DNA of 42,727 nt from NCBI GenBank assembly GCA_910578715.1, contig CAJTRL010000028.1:1-42727 (forward strand). The letters are read 5' to 3'. The DNA is from an uncultured Lachnospiraceae bacterium (lineage in GTDB: Bacteria; Bacillota; Clostridia; Lachnospirales; Lachnospiraceae). The notes beneath the pieces are model-generated. The model searched no databases. It was not told the origin of the DNA and saw only the letters and a program-made list of their open reading frames with translations. Position numbers and translations under genes: made by a program. Each line of letters opens with the position of its first letter. Within the stretch, counting starts at the first letter, position 1. Positions 15,396 through 21,781 of the stretch are shown here, one piece after another.

Positions 15396-15845
15396 TTATG
15401 CGGAACAGATTTCGCCGACCAGCCTGTTGACAAGTCCGCCGTCGGCGCGGCCTTTGACCCTTGGCATCAGTTCTTTCATAATCTTTCCTTTATCCTTGCC
15501 GGAAGGTTCTTCGATGCCGAGTAACGACAGGACTTCCCGTATTGTATTCCTGATTTCTTCCTCGCTCATCTGCGCCGGGGCAAATTCCCGGTAAACCGCA
15601 AGCCGCTTCTCGCACTGTTCCCTGATATCCGCTCTGTCCGCCGGAGCCGTCTCCAGCGTTTCTTTTGTCTGCTTTATTTCGCGTCCGATAACTTCAAACT
15701 CTTCCTCCTGCGTTAAATCAGCTCTTTTGTCAATGGCCTTATTTTTCAACGCAGATAACAGCATGGAAAGCGAATCCTTTCTTTCCTTATCTTTATTCTT
15801 CATTGCTGCGACCATTTCCGCTCTTACTTCATCAATTTTACCCAT
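15396..15845 (-). CDS. GatB/YqeY domain protein
   Basis: 149 residues, the full length of stand-alone YqeY proteins, which share the tail domain of the GatB amidotransferase subunit. Conserved stretches: MKNKDKERKDSLSMLLSALKN, QTKETLETAPADR, FAPAQMSEEEIRNTI and the C-terminal GKIMKELMPRVKGRADGGLVN. The tail domain in GatB contacts tRNA; the role of free YqeY is uncertain. Start after GGATAGGAGTAACG. It lies 56 nt after the zinc-ribbon protein in a probable operon led by holA. Confidence 0.9.
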   Translation of the reverse strand: MGKIDEVRAEMVAAMKNKDKERKDSLSMLLSALKNKAIDKRADLTQEEEFEVIGREIKQTKETLETAPADRADIREQCEKRLAVYREFAPAQMSEEEIRNTIREVLSLLGIEEPSGKDKGKIMKELMPRVKGRADGGLVNRLVGEICSA

Positions 15846-15859
15846 CGTTACTCCTATCC

Positions 15860-15874
15860 GTCTGCCTTGCAGAC
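15860..15874 (-). repeat. pre-SD palindrome of the yqeY-like gene
   Basis: GTCTGC-CTT-GCAGAC, a perfect 6-bp stem immediately before GGATAGGAGTAACG-ATG on the minus strand. It duplicates the arrangement at 12653-12668. Confidence 0.65.
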
Positions 15875-15901
15875 ATTTTATTTTCTATGCGGTAAAATCT
15901 G

Positions 15902-16399
15902 TCACAGCGGTTCTCTGCAAAAATAACAGCCGTAACGTTCCCTGGGCATCATCGGAACCAGATTTTCCGCACCACAGTATTTACAAACGACGCATTTTTT
16001 TCCGCCCGGAACAGTATCTCCGTCAAAAAGCCGCTGCGCCACGCTGAGGCCGCCGTAATTCTGATGCAGCCGCATGTTTTCCTCCCATTTATCCCGCGCA
16101 TGTTCCGCCGCGTCCTGTCTCGCTTTTTCTTCCAGATACTCCATTGTGGAAATTTCCCGTTCCTCCGGCTGTTTTCCGGCCGTCTGCTTTGGCGGAGCCG
16201 CCGCATGTCTGTTCCGATTGTTTACCGGGCGGTTCGTCTGCTGGATGACAGGTTTATTCCGCCGCTCCCGATGCTGCATAGGCGTTGTATGTACCACAGG
16301 CGGACCTCCGGGGCCGCTCCTCCCGCCTTCGGAATTTTGCCGGTTCTTAACCAGCCTGTACACAATGTAAAAGAAAACCACTGACCATATAATACTCAT
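15902..16399 (-). CDS. membrane-anchored zinc-ribbon protein, function unknown
   Basis: 165 residues from ATG 16399 (GGGGAAAGG eight nt before). One N-terminal hydrophobic helix (about 2-16) is followed by a Pro/Arg/Asn-rich, probably disordered stretch (about 20-80), a helical segment (MEYLEEKARQDAAEHARDKW), and a C-terminal zinc ribbon with CKYCGAEN and CYFC. The ribbon probably binds one Zn2+. It sits between holA and yqeY with short gaps, so it is probably co-expressed. No family name recognised. Confidence 0.65.
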   Translation of the reverse strand: MSIIWSVVFFYIVYRLVKNRQNSEGGRSGPGGPPVVHTTPMQHRERRNKPVIQQTNRPVNNRNRHAAAPPKQTAGKQPEEREISTMEYLEEKARQDAAEHARDKWEENMRLHQNYGGLSVAQRLFDGDTVPGGKKCVVCKYCGAENLVPMMPRERYGCYFCREPL

Positions 16400-16430
16400 G
16401 TTGAAACCTTTCCCCTCTCCTTCCGTTTTC

Positions 16431-17414
16431 CTATGTTGCTCCGCTGTACCTGATGAGCAGCAGCTCTACGCTCAGCACATCGTTCATCTTTCCGGTTTTC
16501 ACCGCTTCTTCGGCTTCCACGCAGTCTGTTACAGCCTGCCGAAGCGACTTTGTGGAAAATTTCGCCGCCTGGCTTACATATTTTCCGGCGACAAATCCCG
16601 GCAGACCGACGGTCTCTCCAATCGTCCTGACCGGATATCCCTTTTTCTTTAATTCCCTGACCTGTAAAAGCAGATTAAACTGCCTTGCCAGCAGAAAAAG
16701 GATGCGCATCGGAGGTTCTTTCAGCGTCAGCAAATCATAGTAAAGATTCATTGCCTCCTTCTGCCTCTTTTCCGCAATCGCGTTCATCATATCGAAAATC
16801 TGGTTATTTATCTGTCTTGTGCAGATTTTCTCGATATCCTCACCCGTTATCACTTCCCTGTCCATGCAGTAGCAGACCAGCTTTTCCAGTTCTTTGCTGA
16901 TATTTTCCATACCGGCGCCGGTCTTATCCAGAAAAAGGTCTAAATCGCGCTCCGTAATTTTCTTATTCTCTCTTTTCAGAATGCCAAGAACCCAGCGTTT
17001 CAGAACCGCCTCATCCTGTGGTTTAAATTCAACGGCGCGCCCTCCCGCCGACACGGCTTTGAACAGTCTGCTCCGTTTGTCGATTTCTTTTTCCGCAAAA
17101 ACAAAAAAAGCGGTCTCGGAAGGCTCTTTCAGATATTCCGCAAGCTGCTCCCCGCCGCGCTTGAAAAGGCCGCTGTTCTCGATAATGATTACACGCCTTT
17201 CCGCCAGAAAAGGAAGCGTCTCAGCCAGGTCGATAACCTCTCCCACCCGGATATCTTTTCCTTCAAAATAATGGAAATTCATGGAATCGCCGTCGCCCGT
17301 CAGCGCTTTTTTCAGTTTGTCCCGGTACTGTCTGCGCAGATAATCCTCTTCCCCATACAGCAGATAGACCTGCTTCAACTGCCCGGACTTTAAATCCTCA
17401 TTCAATTTCTGCAT
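16431..17414 (-). CDS. holA: DNA polymerase III subunit delta
   Basis: 327 residues, normal length. Delta is the clamp-loader subunit that opens the beta sliding clamp. Recognisable features: QVYLLYGEEDYLRRQY at the N-terminus (ATPase-like fold without a functional Walker A), LPFLAERRVIIIENS, the segment NQIFDMMNAIAEK (about 202-214), and the C-terminal helical collar with EPPMRILFLLARQFNLLL. Start after GGAGGGCCGGG-ATG. First gene of the operon holA, zinc-ribbon, yqeY, hypothetical; the predicted promoter is at 17503-17531. Confidence 0.93.
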   Translation of the reverse strand: MQKLNEDLKSGQLKQVYLLYGEEDYLRRQYRDKLKKALTGDGDSMNFHYFEGKDIRVGEVIDLAETLPFLAERRVIIIENSGLFKRGGEQLAEYLKEPSETAFFVFAEKEIDKRSRLFKAVSAGGRAVEFKPQDEAVLKRWVLGILKRENKKITERDLDLFLDKTGAGMENISKELEKLVCYCMDREVITGEDIEKICTRQINNQIFDMMNAIAEKRQKEAMNLYYDLLTLKEPPMRILFLLARQFNLLLQVRELKKKGYPVRTIGETVGLPGFVAGKYVSQAAKFSTKSLRQAVTDCVEAEEAVKTGKMNDVLSVELLLIRYSGAT

Positions 17415-17502
17415 CCCGGCCCTCCACGATACCTTCCCTGAAAATTCCCTGAATTACGACAAAAACAGAACCTGCCCGCATGTCGGAAATTCTTCTTATA
17501 CT

Positions 17503-17531
17503 ATTATACTATCCGAAGGGCATTTTGACTA
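17503..17531 (-). promoter_or_regulatory. predicted promoter of the holA operon
   Basis: Minus strand TAGTCA (17526-17531), 17-nt spacer, TATAAT (17503-17508). The -10 is strong and the -35 weak. It lies between palindromic element 1 and holA. Confidence 0.5.
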
Positions 17532-17585
17532 GTATAACATTATATTGCGGTGATAATGGCGGACATAACTGCAGATATAGCAAAA

Positions 17586-17784
17586 GACGTTTCAGCCGCC
17601 GCCCCGGACAGAGCATCGTTCTCTGTCGGAGGCCCTGTAATAAATGTGGACTACTGAAAGTAGTCCAGTACTTGGATTTTGGGGCACTTGTGACTCAAAA
17701 TCCTTAGTACCGCTACATTTTTAGCGGAGCGCAAGCGTGCCTCCAAAGAGATGATGCCCCGTCCGGGGCGGCGGCTGAAACGTC
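17586..17784 (+). repeat. long palindromic element, copy 1 (unknown family; possible structured RNA)
   Basis: Basal arms 17586-17609 and 17761-17784 are perfectly complementary over 24 bp and extend to 32 bp with two A-C positions. Inside is a core (17631-17741) that begins GGCCCT and ends GCGTGCC. It contains a 30-nt hairpin (GGATTTTG and CAAAATCC arms, CTTG loop), an AGCGCAAGCG segment with a GNRA-type loop, and an extra 19-nt hairpin GGACTACTGAAAGTAGTCC (17648-17666) absent from copies 2 and 3. It lies 14 nt beyond the ABC permease stop and fills most of the 384-nt gap before holA. No ORF. Confidence 0.85.
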
Positions 17785-17798
17785 ACCTTTACCCTTTC

Positions 17799-19016
17799 CT
17801 ACCTCCCCGAAACCTGATACCTTTTGTAGACCCGGCTCCCGGCCGCCGTAAGTATGCATGCGCAAATAAGGTACAGTACGGGTACGGCCTTCCAGGAGAC
17901 AAAACTCTGCCCAAAGACCGTAAGCGTACGGATGTCAAATATCTTCCATATATTCAGAAACGACATAGGCAGCCAGTCCCATATCTGCGACAAAATCCGG
18001 TACTGCTCCGGTATACTGCATATCGTACCGGCCATCACGGCCCCGACGGAAACGGCCAGCGTCGCCATGCCGTTATGCAGCAGTTCCGACAATACCATGA
18101 CAAATATGCCAAACAGTATGGCCGTGACAAGCAGCTCACCGTATGCAATCAGACAGGCTTCGCCGATTGTCAGCGGATAAGGACACATATTACGGGATGG
18201 GAACAGCTGGAAAGCCGCTTCAAATCCTTCCGTCCCATAAATTCCGAAGGAAAGCGCCGCAGTCAGCCCCGCCATAAACAGCGAAGCGGCAACGGATATG
18301 CTGACGCCCGCAAGTATTTTGGCCAGGTATACCTCTTTTCTTCCCCGGCGGCAGCACAATATCAGCTGGTCCGACCGCCGCATATGTTCTTCCGGGAATA
18401 CTCCGGAAAGGCAGACCGCCGTCAGAAGAAGCATCAGCAGCCCGAGCATTTTCAGCTTTCTCAGCAGTACTGCATATCCTTCATGATATAACCAGGTAAC
18501 AGGCTCATCTGTCTGCGCTCCCTTTTCCTCCCAGAACGCCTTTTCCCGTTCCGTTAAAAAGAACTGCCCGCAGTATTCTCTCTGCAGCTCCTCTTTCATT
18601 GCATAAAGCTCCTCTTCGTCCGCCTCCCAGTCCATCAGGGCATCCTTATCCATACCGCTCCATCTTCTGACCGTGTTAAATATAGTGCTGTACGGCCTGG
18701 CATAAGTCTGATACTCGTCGGTCAGCGTATATCTTCCGTCCGCCGTCTGCGGAATCTTTCCATAACCTTCCGCCATTTCTTCCAGCAGTTCCTGGCCGAT
18801 TTTCCGCCCGGACAGCTGTTTTTCATATCCACTGTCCACGAGAAACATATGATAATAGGTATCGACGATTTCCCCGTCCACATAGTAACTTCCCATCAAA
18901 TCCGACAGCACTGCCGTCGCCGCCAGCGCCATGCAAAGCAAAAAAGTGACCCAGGCGAGCTTCTTTTTCAGGATTTTTTTCAACTCATATTGATAAAGAA
19001 CTCCGATTTGTTTCAT
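17799..19016 (-). CDS. ABC-2 type transporter permease
   Basis: 405-residue membrane protein, start at ATG 19016 after AGAGG-AAAA; the frame is open eight codons further upstream inside repeat sequence. One N-terminal transmembrane helix (about 20-42) is followed by a large extracytoplasmic domain (about 45-175, YYVDGEIVDTYYHM to WLYHEGYAV) and then five to six helices. This is the ABC-2 (NatB-like) layout. With the adjacent ATPase it should form an exporter, of peptide, lipid or drug. Last gene of the sigma-membrane-ATPase-permease operon. Confidence 0.85.
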   Translation of the reverse strand: MKQIGVLYQYELKKILKKKLAWVTFLLCMALAATAVLSDLMGSYYVDGEIVDTYYHMFLVDSGYEKQLSGRKIGQELLEEMAEGYGKIPQTADGRYTLTDEYQTYARPYSTIFNTVRRWSGMDKDALMDWEADEEELYAMKEELQREYCGQFFLTEREKAFWEEKGAQTDEPVTWLYHEGYAVLLRKLKMLGLLMLLLTAVCLSGVFPEEHMRRSDQLILCCRRGRKEVYLAKILAGVSISVAASLFMAGLTAALSFGIYGTEGFEAAFQLFPSRNMCPYPLTIGEACLIAYGELLVTAILFGIFVMVLSELLHNGMATLAVSVGAVMAGTICSIPEQYRILSQIWDWLPMSFLNIWKIFDIRTLTVFGQSFVSWKAVPVLYLICACILTAAGSRVYKRYQVSGR

Positions 19017-19031
19017 TTTTCCTCTCATTCC

Positions 19032-19045
19032 GCCGCGCATGCGGC
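19032..19045 (-). repeat. pre-SD palindrome of the ABC permease gene
   Basis: GCCGC-GCAT-GCGGC, perfect 5-bp stem, followed on the minus strand by GGAATGAGAGGAAAAATG containing the SD and start codon. The same string precedes the glycosyltransferase start. Confidence 0.65.
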
Positions 19046-19058
19046 ATTTTAATCCGTA

Positions 19059-19118
19059 GGAACTTTGGGACGCACAGCGTCACAAATTCCAAGATTGAAA
19101 ATTTTAATTTTCAATCTT
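19059..19118 (-). repeat. bimodular palindrome (hairpins A and B) between ABC ATPase and permease
   Basis: Hairpin B (19059-19090) pairs GGAACTTTGGGACGC with GCGTCACAAATTCC across ACA. Hairpin A (19091-19118) is AAGATTGAAAAT-TTTA-ATTTTCAATCTT with a perfect 12-bp stem, and overlaps the ATPase stop codon (TTA at 19117-19119). The same unit is at 26045-26100 and 2048-2102. It may reduce read-through or protect the upstream mRNA. Confidence 0.8.
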
Positions 19119-19815
19119 ACTCCTCTTCCCCAAACTGCCCCAGATAAAATTCTTCCAGGCTTCCTTTGTCATGCTCCCATTCCCCCTGAAAGACCAGCTG
19201 TCCGCTTTTCATAATCAGAACCTTGTCCGCTATGTGCTCGATATCGGAAACGATATGCGTGGACAGCAGAACAATATTTTCTTTTCCCAGACCTTCTATC
19301 ATATTGCGGAAGCGCACGCGCTCTTTCGGGTCGAGTCCGGCCGTCGGCTCATCCAGTATCAGCAGTTCGGGCTCGTTGATAAGCGCCTGTGCGATGCCAA
19401 GCCGCTGTTTCATTCCGCCCGAAAAGGTCTTGATTTTCTTATGCCGCACCTCCTGTAACGCCACCAGCTCCAGCAGTTCCTTCACTTTTTTCCGGGCATA
19501 TGCTCTTGGAAGCCCTTTTAGCGCGGCGATATACAGCAGAAAATCCTCGGCGCGAAACTCCGGGTAATACCCGAAATCCTGCGGCAGATATCCCAGTTTG
19601 TCCCGGTATGCTTCTTCACCCGCCTCCATTTTGTCCAGCGTGATACTGCCTCCCGTTGGCCGCAGTATGCCGCATATCATCCGCATCAGCGTAGTTTTGC
19701 CGGCCCCGTTTTCCCCAAGCAGTCCATATACGCCTTTGGACAGTCTGAGCGAAACCCGGTCCACCGCGATACGGTTCTTATACTGTTTCGATACCCTGTC
19801 TATGACCAGTTCCAT
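19117..19815 (-). CDS. ABC transporter ATP-binding protein
   Basis: 232 residues from ATG 19815 (GGAGGATTTCAT before it). Walker A GENGAGKTT (about 38-46), signature FSGGMKQRLGIAQAL, Walker B LLILDEPTAGLD and the switch His in LLSTHIVSDIE are all intact. This is the ABC-2/NatA-BcrA class of exporter ATPase and should energise the permease at 17799-19016. Its start lies inside the 3' end of the upstream membrane-protein gene (16-bp overlap), implying translational coupling. Confidence 0.93.
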   Translation of the reverse strand: MELVIDRVSKQYKNRIAVDRVSLRLSKGVYGLLGENGAGKTTLMRMICGILRPTGGSITLDKMEAGEEAYRDKLGYLPQDFGYYPEFRAEDFLLYIAALKGLPRAYARKKVKELLELVALQEVRHKKIKTFSGGMKQRLGIAQALINEPELLILDEPTAGLDPKERVRFRNMIEGLGKENIVLLSTHIVSDIEHIADKVLIMKSGQLVFQGEWEHDKGSLEEFYLGQFGEEE

Positions 19816-20519
19816 ATGAAATCCTCCATTCCGTTCATGAGCTGATAATATCTTTTTACCGTTCCCAGAAGCAGAGCCGCCGCGCAGACAGCCCACCAGA
19901 TTAGGCAGTCTTCTTCATACAGGCGGGGAAAATTATCGTGCAGTAAAATAACCGTCGCCCCGATAATGGCCGCCGCTCCCGCGCACAAATACGTCGATTC
20001 CCTTCCCCGGAATTTCCGCAGAATGGAAAATCCCACAAAGGAAGTCAGAAAAAAAGGCGTCAGCATATAACATGCGGCCTGTACCGGGCCCGCCTGACTG
20101 TTGCGCCAGGCGGCCGCGAACAGCAGACATAAAAACAGCAGATTGGCCGCTCCGAGAACCCCCATTCTCACGAAAAGCACGCTTTTTAACGAAAAACGGG
20201 TCGCCATTTCCAGTTCTGCCATCCCATAGCATTCGGAACGGCCGCTTTCAGAAACAACTGTTATCGCAAACAACGGCGTCCATGCGCATATCCACCAGAG
20301 CATATCCTTTGAAAGCATTACGGAACCATAAAGCGCGCCGAAGCAGACGAACACAGAAGCCAGCCAGACCCATTTGCGGATATAACCGGCCTGTACGATG
20401 ATACATTCGCAAAGGCTGGCGCCGGGCCTTTCAAACTGCCTGATAAATTCTTTTTTCCGCAAGGGCTCCGGCGGTTCAAAAACATCTTTTAATTCCTTTT
20501 TCCAGTGATTTTTCAACAT
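19800..20519 (-). CDS. polytopic membrane protein, possible sigma-factor regulator
   Basis: 239 residues. A cytosolic N-terminus of about 45 residues (KKELKDVFEPPEPLRKKEFIRQF) is followed by about six hydrophobic helices (50-70, 72-88, 113-135, 143-165, 175-192, 200-218). No zinc-binding anti-sigma motif is visible. It overlaps the sigma gene upstream (ATG at 20519, sigma stop at 20513-20515) and the ATPase gene downstream. It could be an anti-sigma factor or a second membrane subunit of the transporter. Family not recognised. Confidence 0.7.
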   Translation of the reverse strand: MLKNHWKKELKDVFEPPEPLRKKEFIRQFERPGASLCECIIVQAGYIRKWVWLASVFVCFGALYGSVMLSKDMLWWICAWTPLFAITVVSESGRSECYGMAELEMATRFSLKSVLFVRMGVLGAANLLFLCLLFAAAWRNSQAGPVQAACYMLTPFFLTSFVGFSILRKFRGRESTYLCAGAAAIIGATVILLHDNFPRLYEEDCLIWWAVCAAALLLGTVKRYYQLMNGMEDFIWNWS

Positions 20520-20992
20520 AATCCCTCCTTTCGCAGCTTCTCTCTGAATTTTTCCCTGACAAAACGCAGCTTCCGGTATGCCGCGAATCTCGAAATGCCG
20601 TATACTTGCCCAATTACCGCGAGCGGCATCTCATTCACATAGCGGAGCAGCAAAAGCTCCTGTTCTTCCTTTTCCATTTCCTCCAGGGCTTTTCGCACCG
20701 CATAAGAGACAATCGTCTGTTCTTCCTCAGAATCCGCACAGGCCTGTCCTTCCGGCGGTTCCTCATAGTTTTCTTCCTGGCACCTTCCCTTTTTCCGGTA
20801 CTCGTCAATGCAGAGGTTCCGGGCTATCGTATAAAGGTACTTTAGCATTGACAGGGAATCCAGCGTGCGGCAGGACGAAAAATACCGGAGAAAAACATCC
20901 TGTGTTATGTCTTCGGCCAGTTCCCGCTCATGCAGATGGAAATAGCAGTAACGGTAAATTTTGTCGTAGTTGGATTCCAGGTCTGACGACAT
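20513..20992 (-). CDS. ECF-type sigma-70 family RNA polymerase sigma factor
   Basis: 159 residues. Region 2 (YDKIYRYCYFHLHERELAEDITQDVFLRYF in outline, about 9-38) recognises the -10 element. A linker follows (about 75-98, with CQEENYEEPPEGQACADSEE), then region 4 (about 100-155) with LLLLRYVNEMPLAVIGQVYGIS in outline, the helix-turn-helix for -35 recognition. Start after AAAGGAGAAAAAGCG. First gene of a four-gene operon with a membrane protein and an ABC exporter, so it probably controls that exporter in response to envelope stress. Confidence 0.9.
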   Translation of the reverse strand: MSSDLESNYDKIYRYCYFHLHERELAEDITQDVFLRYFSSCRTLDSLSMLKYLYTIARNLCIDEYRKKGRCQEENYEEPPEGQACADSEEEQTIVSYAVRKALEEMEKEEQELLLLRYVNEMPLAVIGQVYGISRFAAYRKLRFVREKFREKLRKEGLC

Positions 20993-21102
20993 CGCTTTTT
21001 CTCCTTTGGCTGTGTGTTGCTGGGATTTTTATCTGATATATACAACTCTGATATTTATAACGAACTTAAGACGCAATATGTGCGGCAGATTTGATGTTTT
21101 AC

Positions 21103-21690
21103 TTATTTTTTTCTTCCAAAATAACGGCATACCCTGCCCTGATAAGCAGCATATTCCCCGCCAAAGACCTGTAACAAAAACTTTTCTTCCTGTAATATCT
21201 GCAGATGGAGCATCACCATTGCCCAGACGGAAAAGACCAGCAGCAGCGGATGGAAGAACAAAAGGAGCAGTCCGAGATATACACAGTCAAAGCCGAGAAA
21301 CCCCGGATTTCTGCTCCACATATAAATACCGTTTGTTATTATTTCGGTCTTGTCATTTTCCGCAATGCCCGCTCTCCAACTGTCCCGCATCGTGACAACC
21401 GCCATCATGAAAATGACGTCTCCGGCAAAGCCAAGTACCACGCCGATGACAAGAATCGGAAACGGCAGCGACGGCGTAACGGCAAAGATACTGATGACCT
21501 CCGCCGCCACAACCGTATATGTTGCCGCTTTCATAACCAGCTCGATGTAAAAGCGCTTTCCTTTTTCCTTTCCCTTCGCTATCTGGTCGGTCTGTATTCC
21601 TTTTCTCTTCTGTAACATCATCTTGCCGAGATAAACCGTATAAAATACAAGCAGTATGATAACGCCTATTATTTTAAAATAATTATCCAT
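21103..21690 (-). CDS. isoprenylcysteine carboxyl methyltransferase family membrane protein
   Basis: 195 residues, about five hydrophobic helices. The C-terminal half carries the ICMT/PEMT-type SAM-binding region: SWRAGIAENDKTEIITNGIY in outline, WSRNPGFLGFDCVYLGLLL (R-N/H-P motif) and EEKFLLQVFGGEYAAYQGRVCRYFG. Such integral-membrane enzymes methylate lipids, or small hydrophobic or carboxyl substrates; the bacterial substrate is usually unknown. It lies 91 nt after the BceB-like gene, possibly in the same operon. Start after GGGAAGAGCGC. Confidence 0.82.
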   Translation of the reverse strand: MDNYFKIIGVIILLVFYTVYLGKMMLQKRKGIQTDQIAKGKEKGKRFYIELVMKAATYTVVAAEVISIFAVTPSLPFPILVIGVVLGFAGDVIFMMAVVTMRDSWRAGIAENDKTEIITNGIYMWSRNPGFLGFDCVYLGLLLLFFHPLLLVFSVWAMVMLHLQILQEEKFLLQVFGGEYAAYQGRVCRYFGRKK

Positions 21691-21703
21691 GCGCTCTTCC
21701 CAG

Positions 21704-21720
21704 CTGTGAGAATTTCACAG
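21704..21720 (-). repeat. pre-SD palindrome of the methyltransferase gene
   Basis: CTGTGA-GAATT-TCACAG, perfect 6-bp stem, two nt before GGGAAGAG and 14 nt before the ATG on the minus strand. Another instance of a palindrome abutting the SD. Confidence 0.55.
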
Positions 21721-21781
21721 CAGACTTTCTTCCCGTTCCTGAGTTGTTCCCGTCCTTCCGGTCAAATACATGTTCAGTTTA

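Noticed and set aside
17586..17784. Ordinary rho-independent terminator after the ABC permease
   Set aside because: A stem of 24-32 bp with a 110-nt structured core and no good U tract is unlike an intrinsic terminator, and the same core appears upstream of argC where no gene ends.
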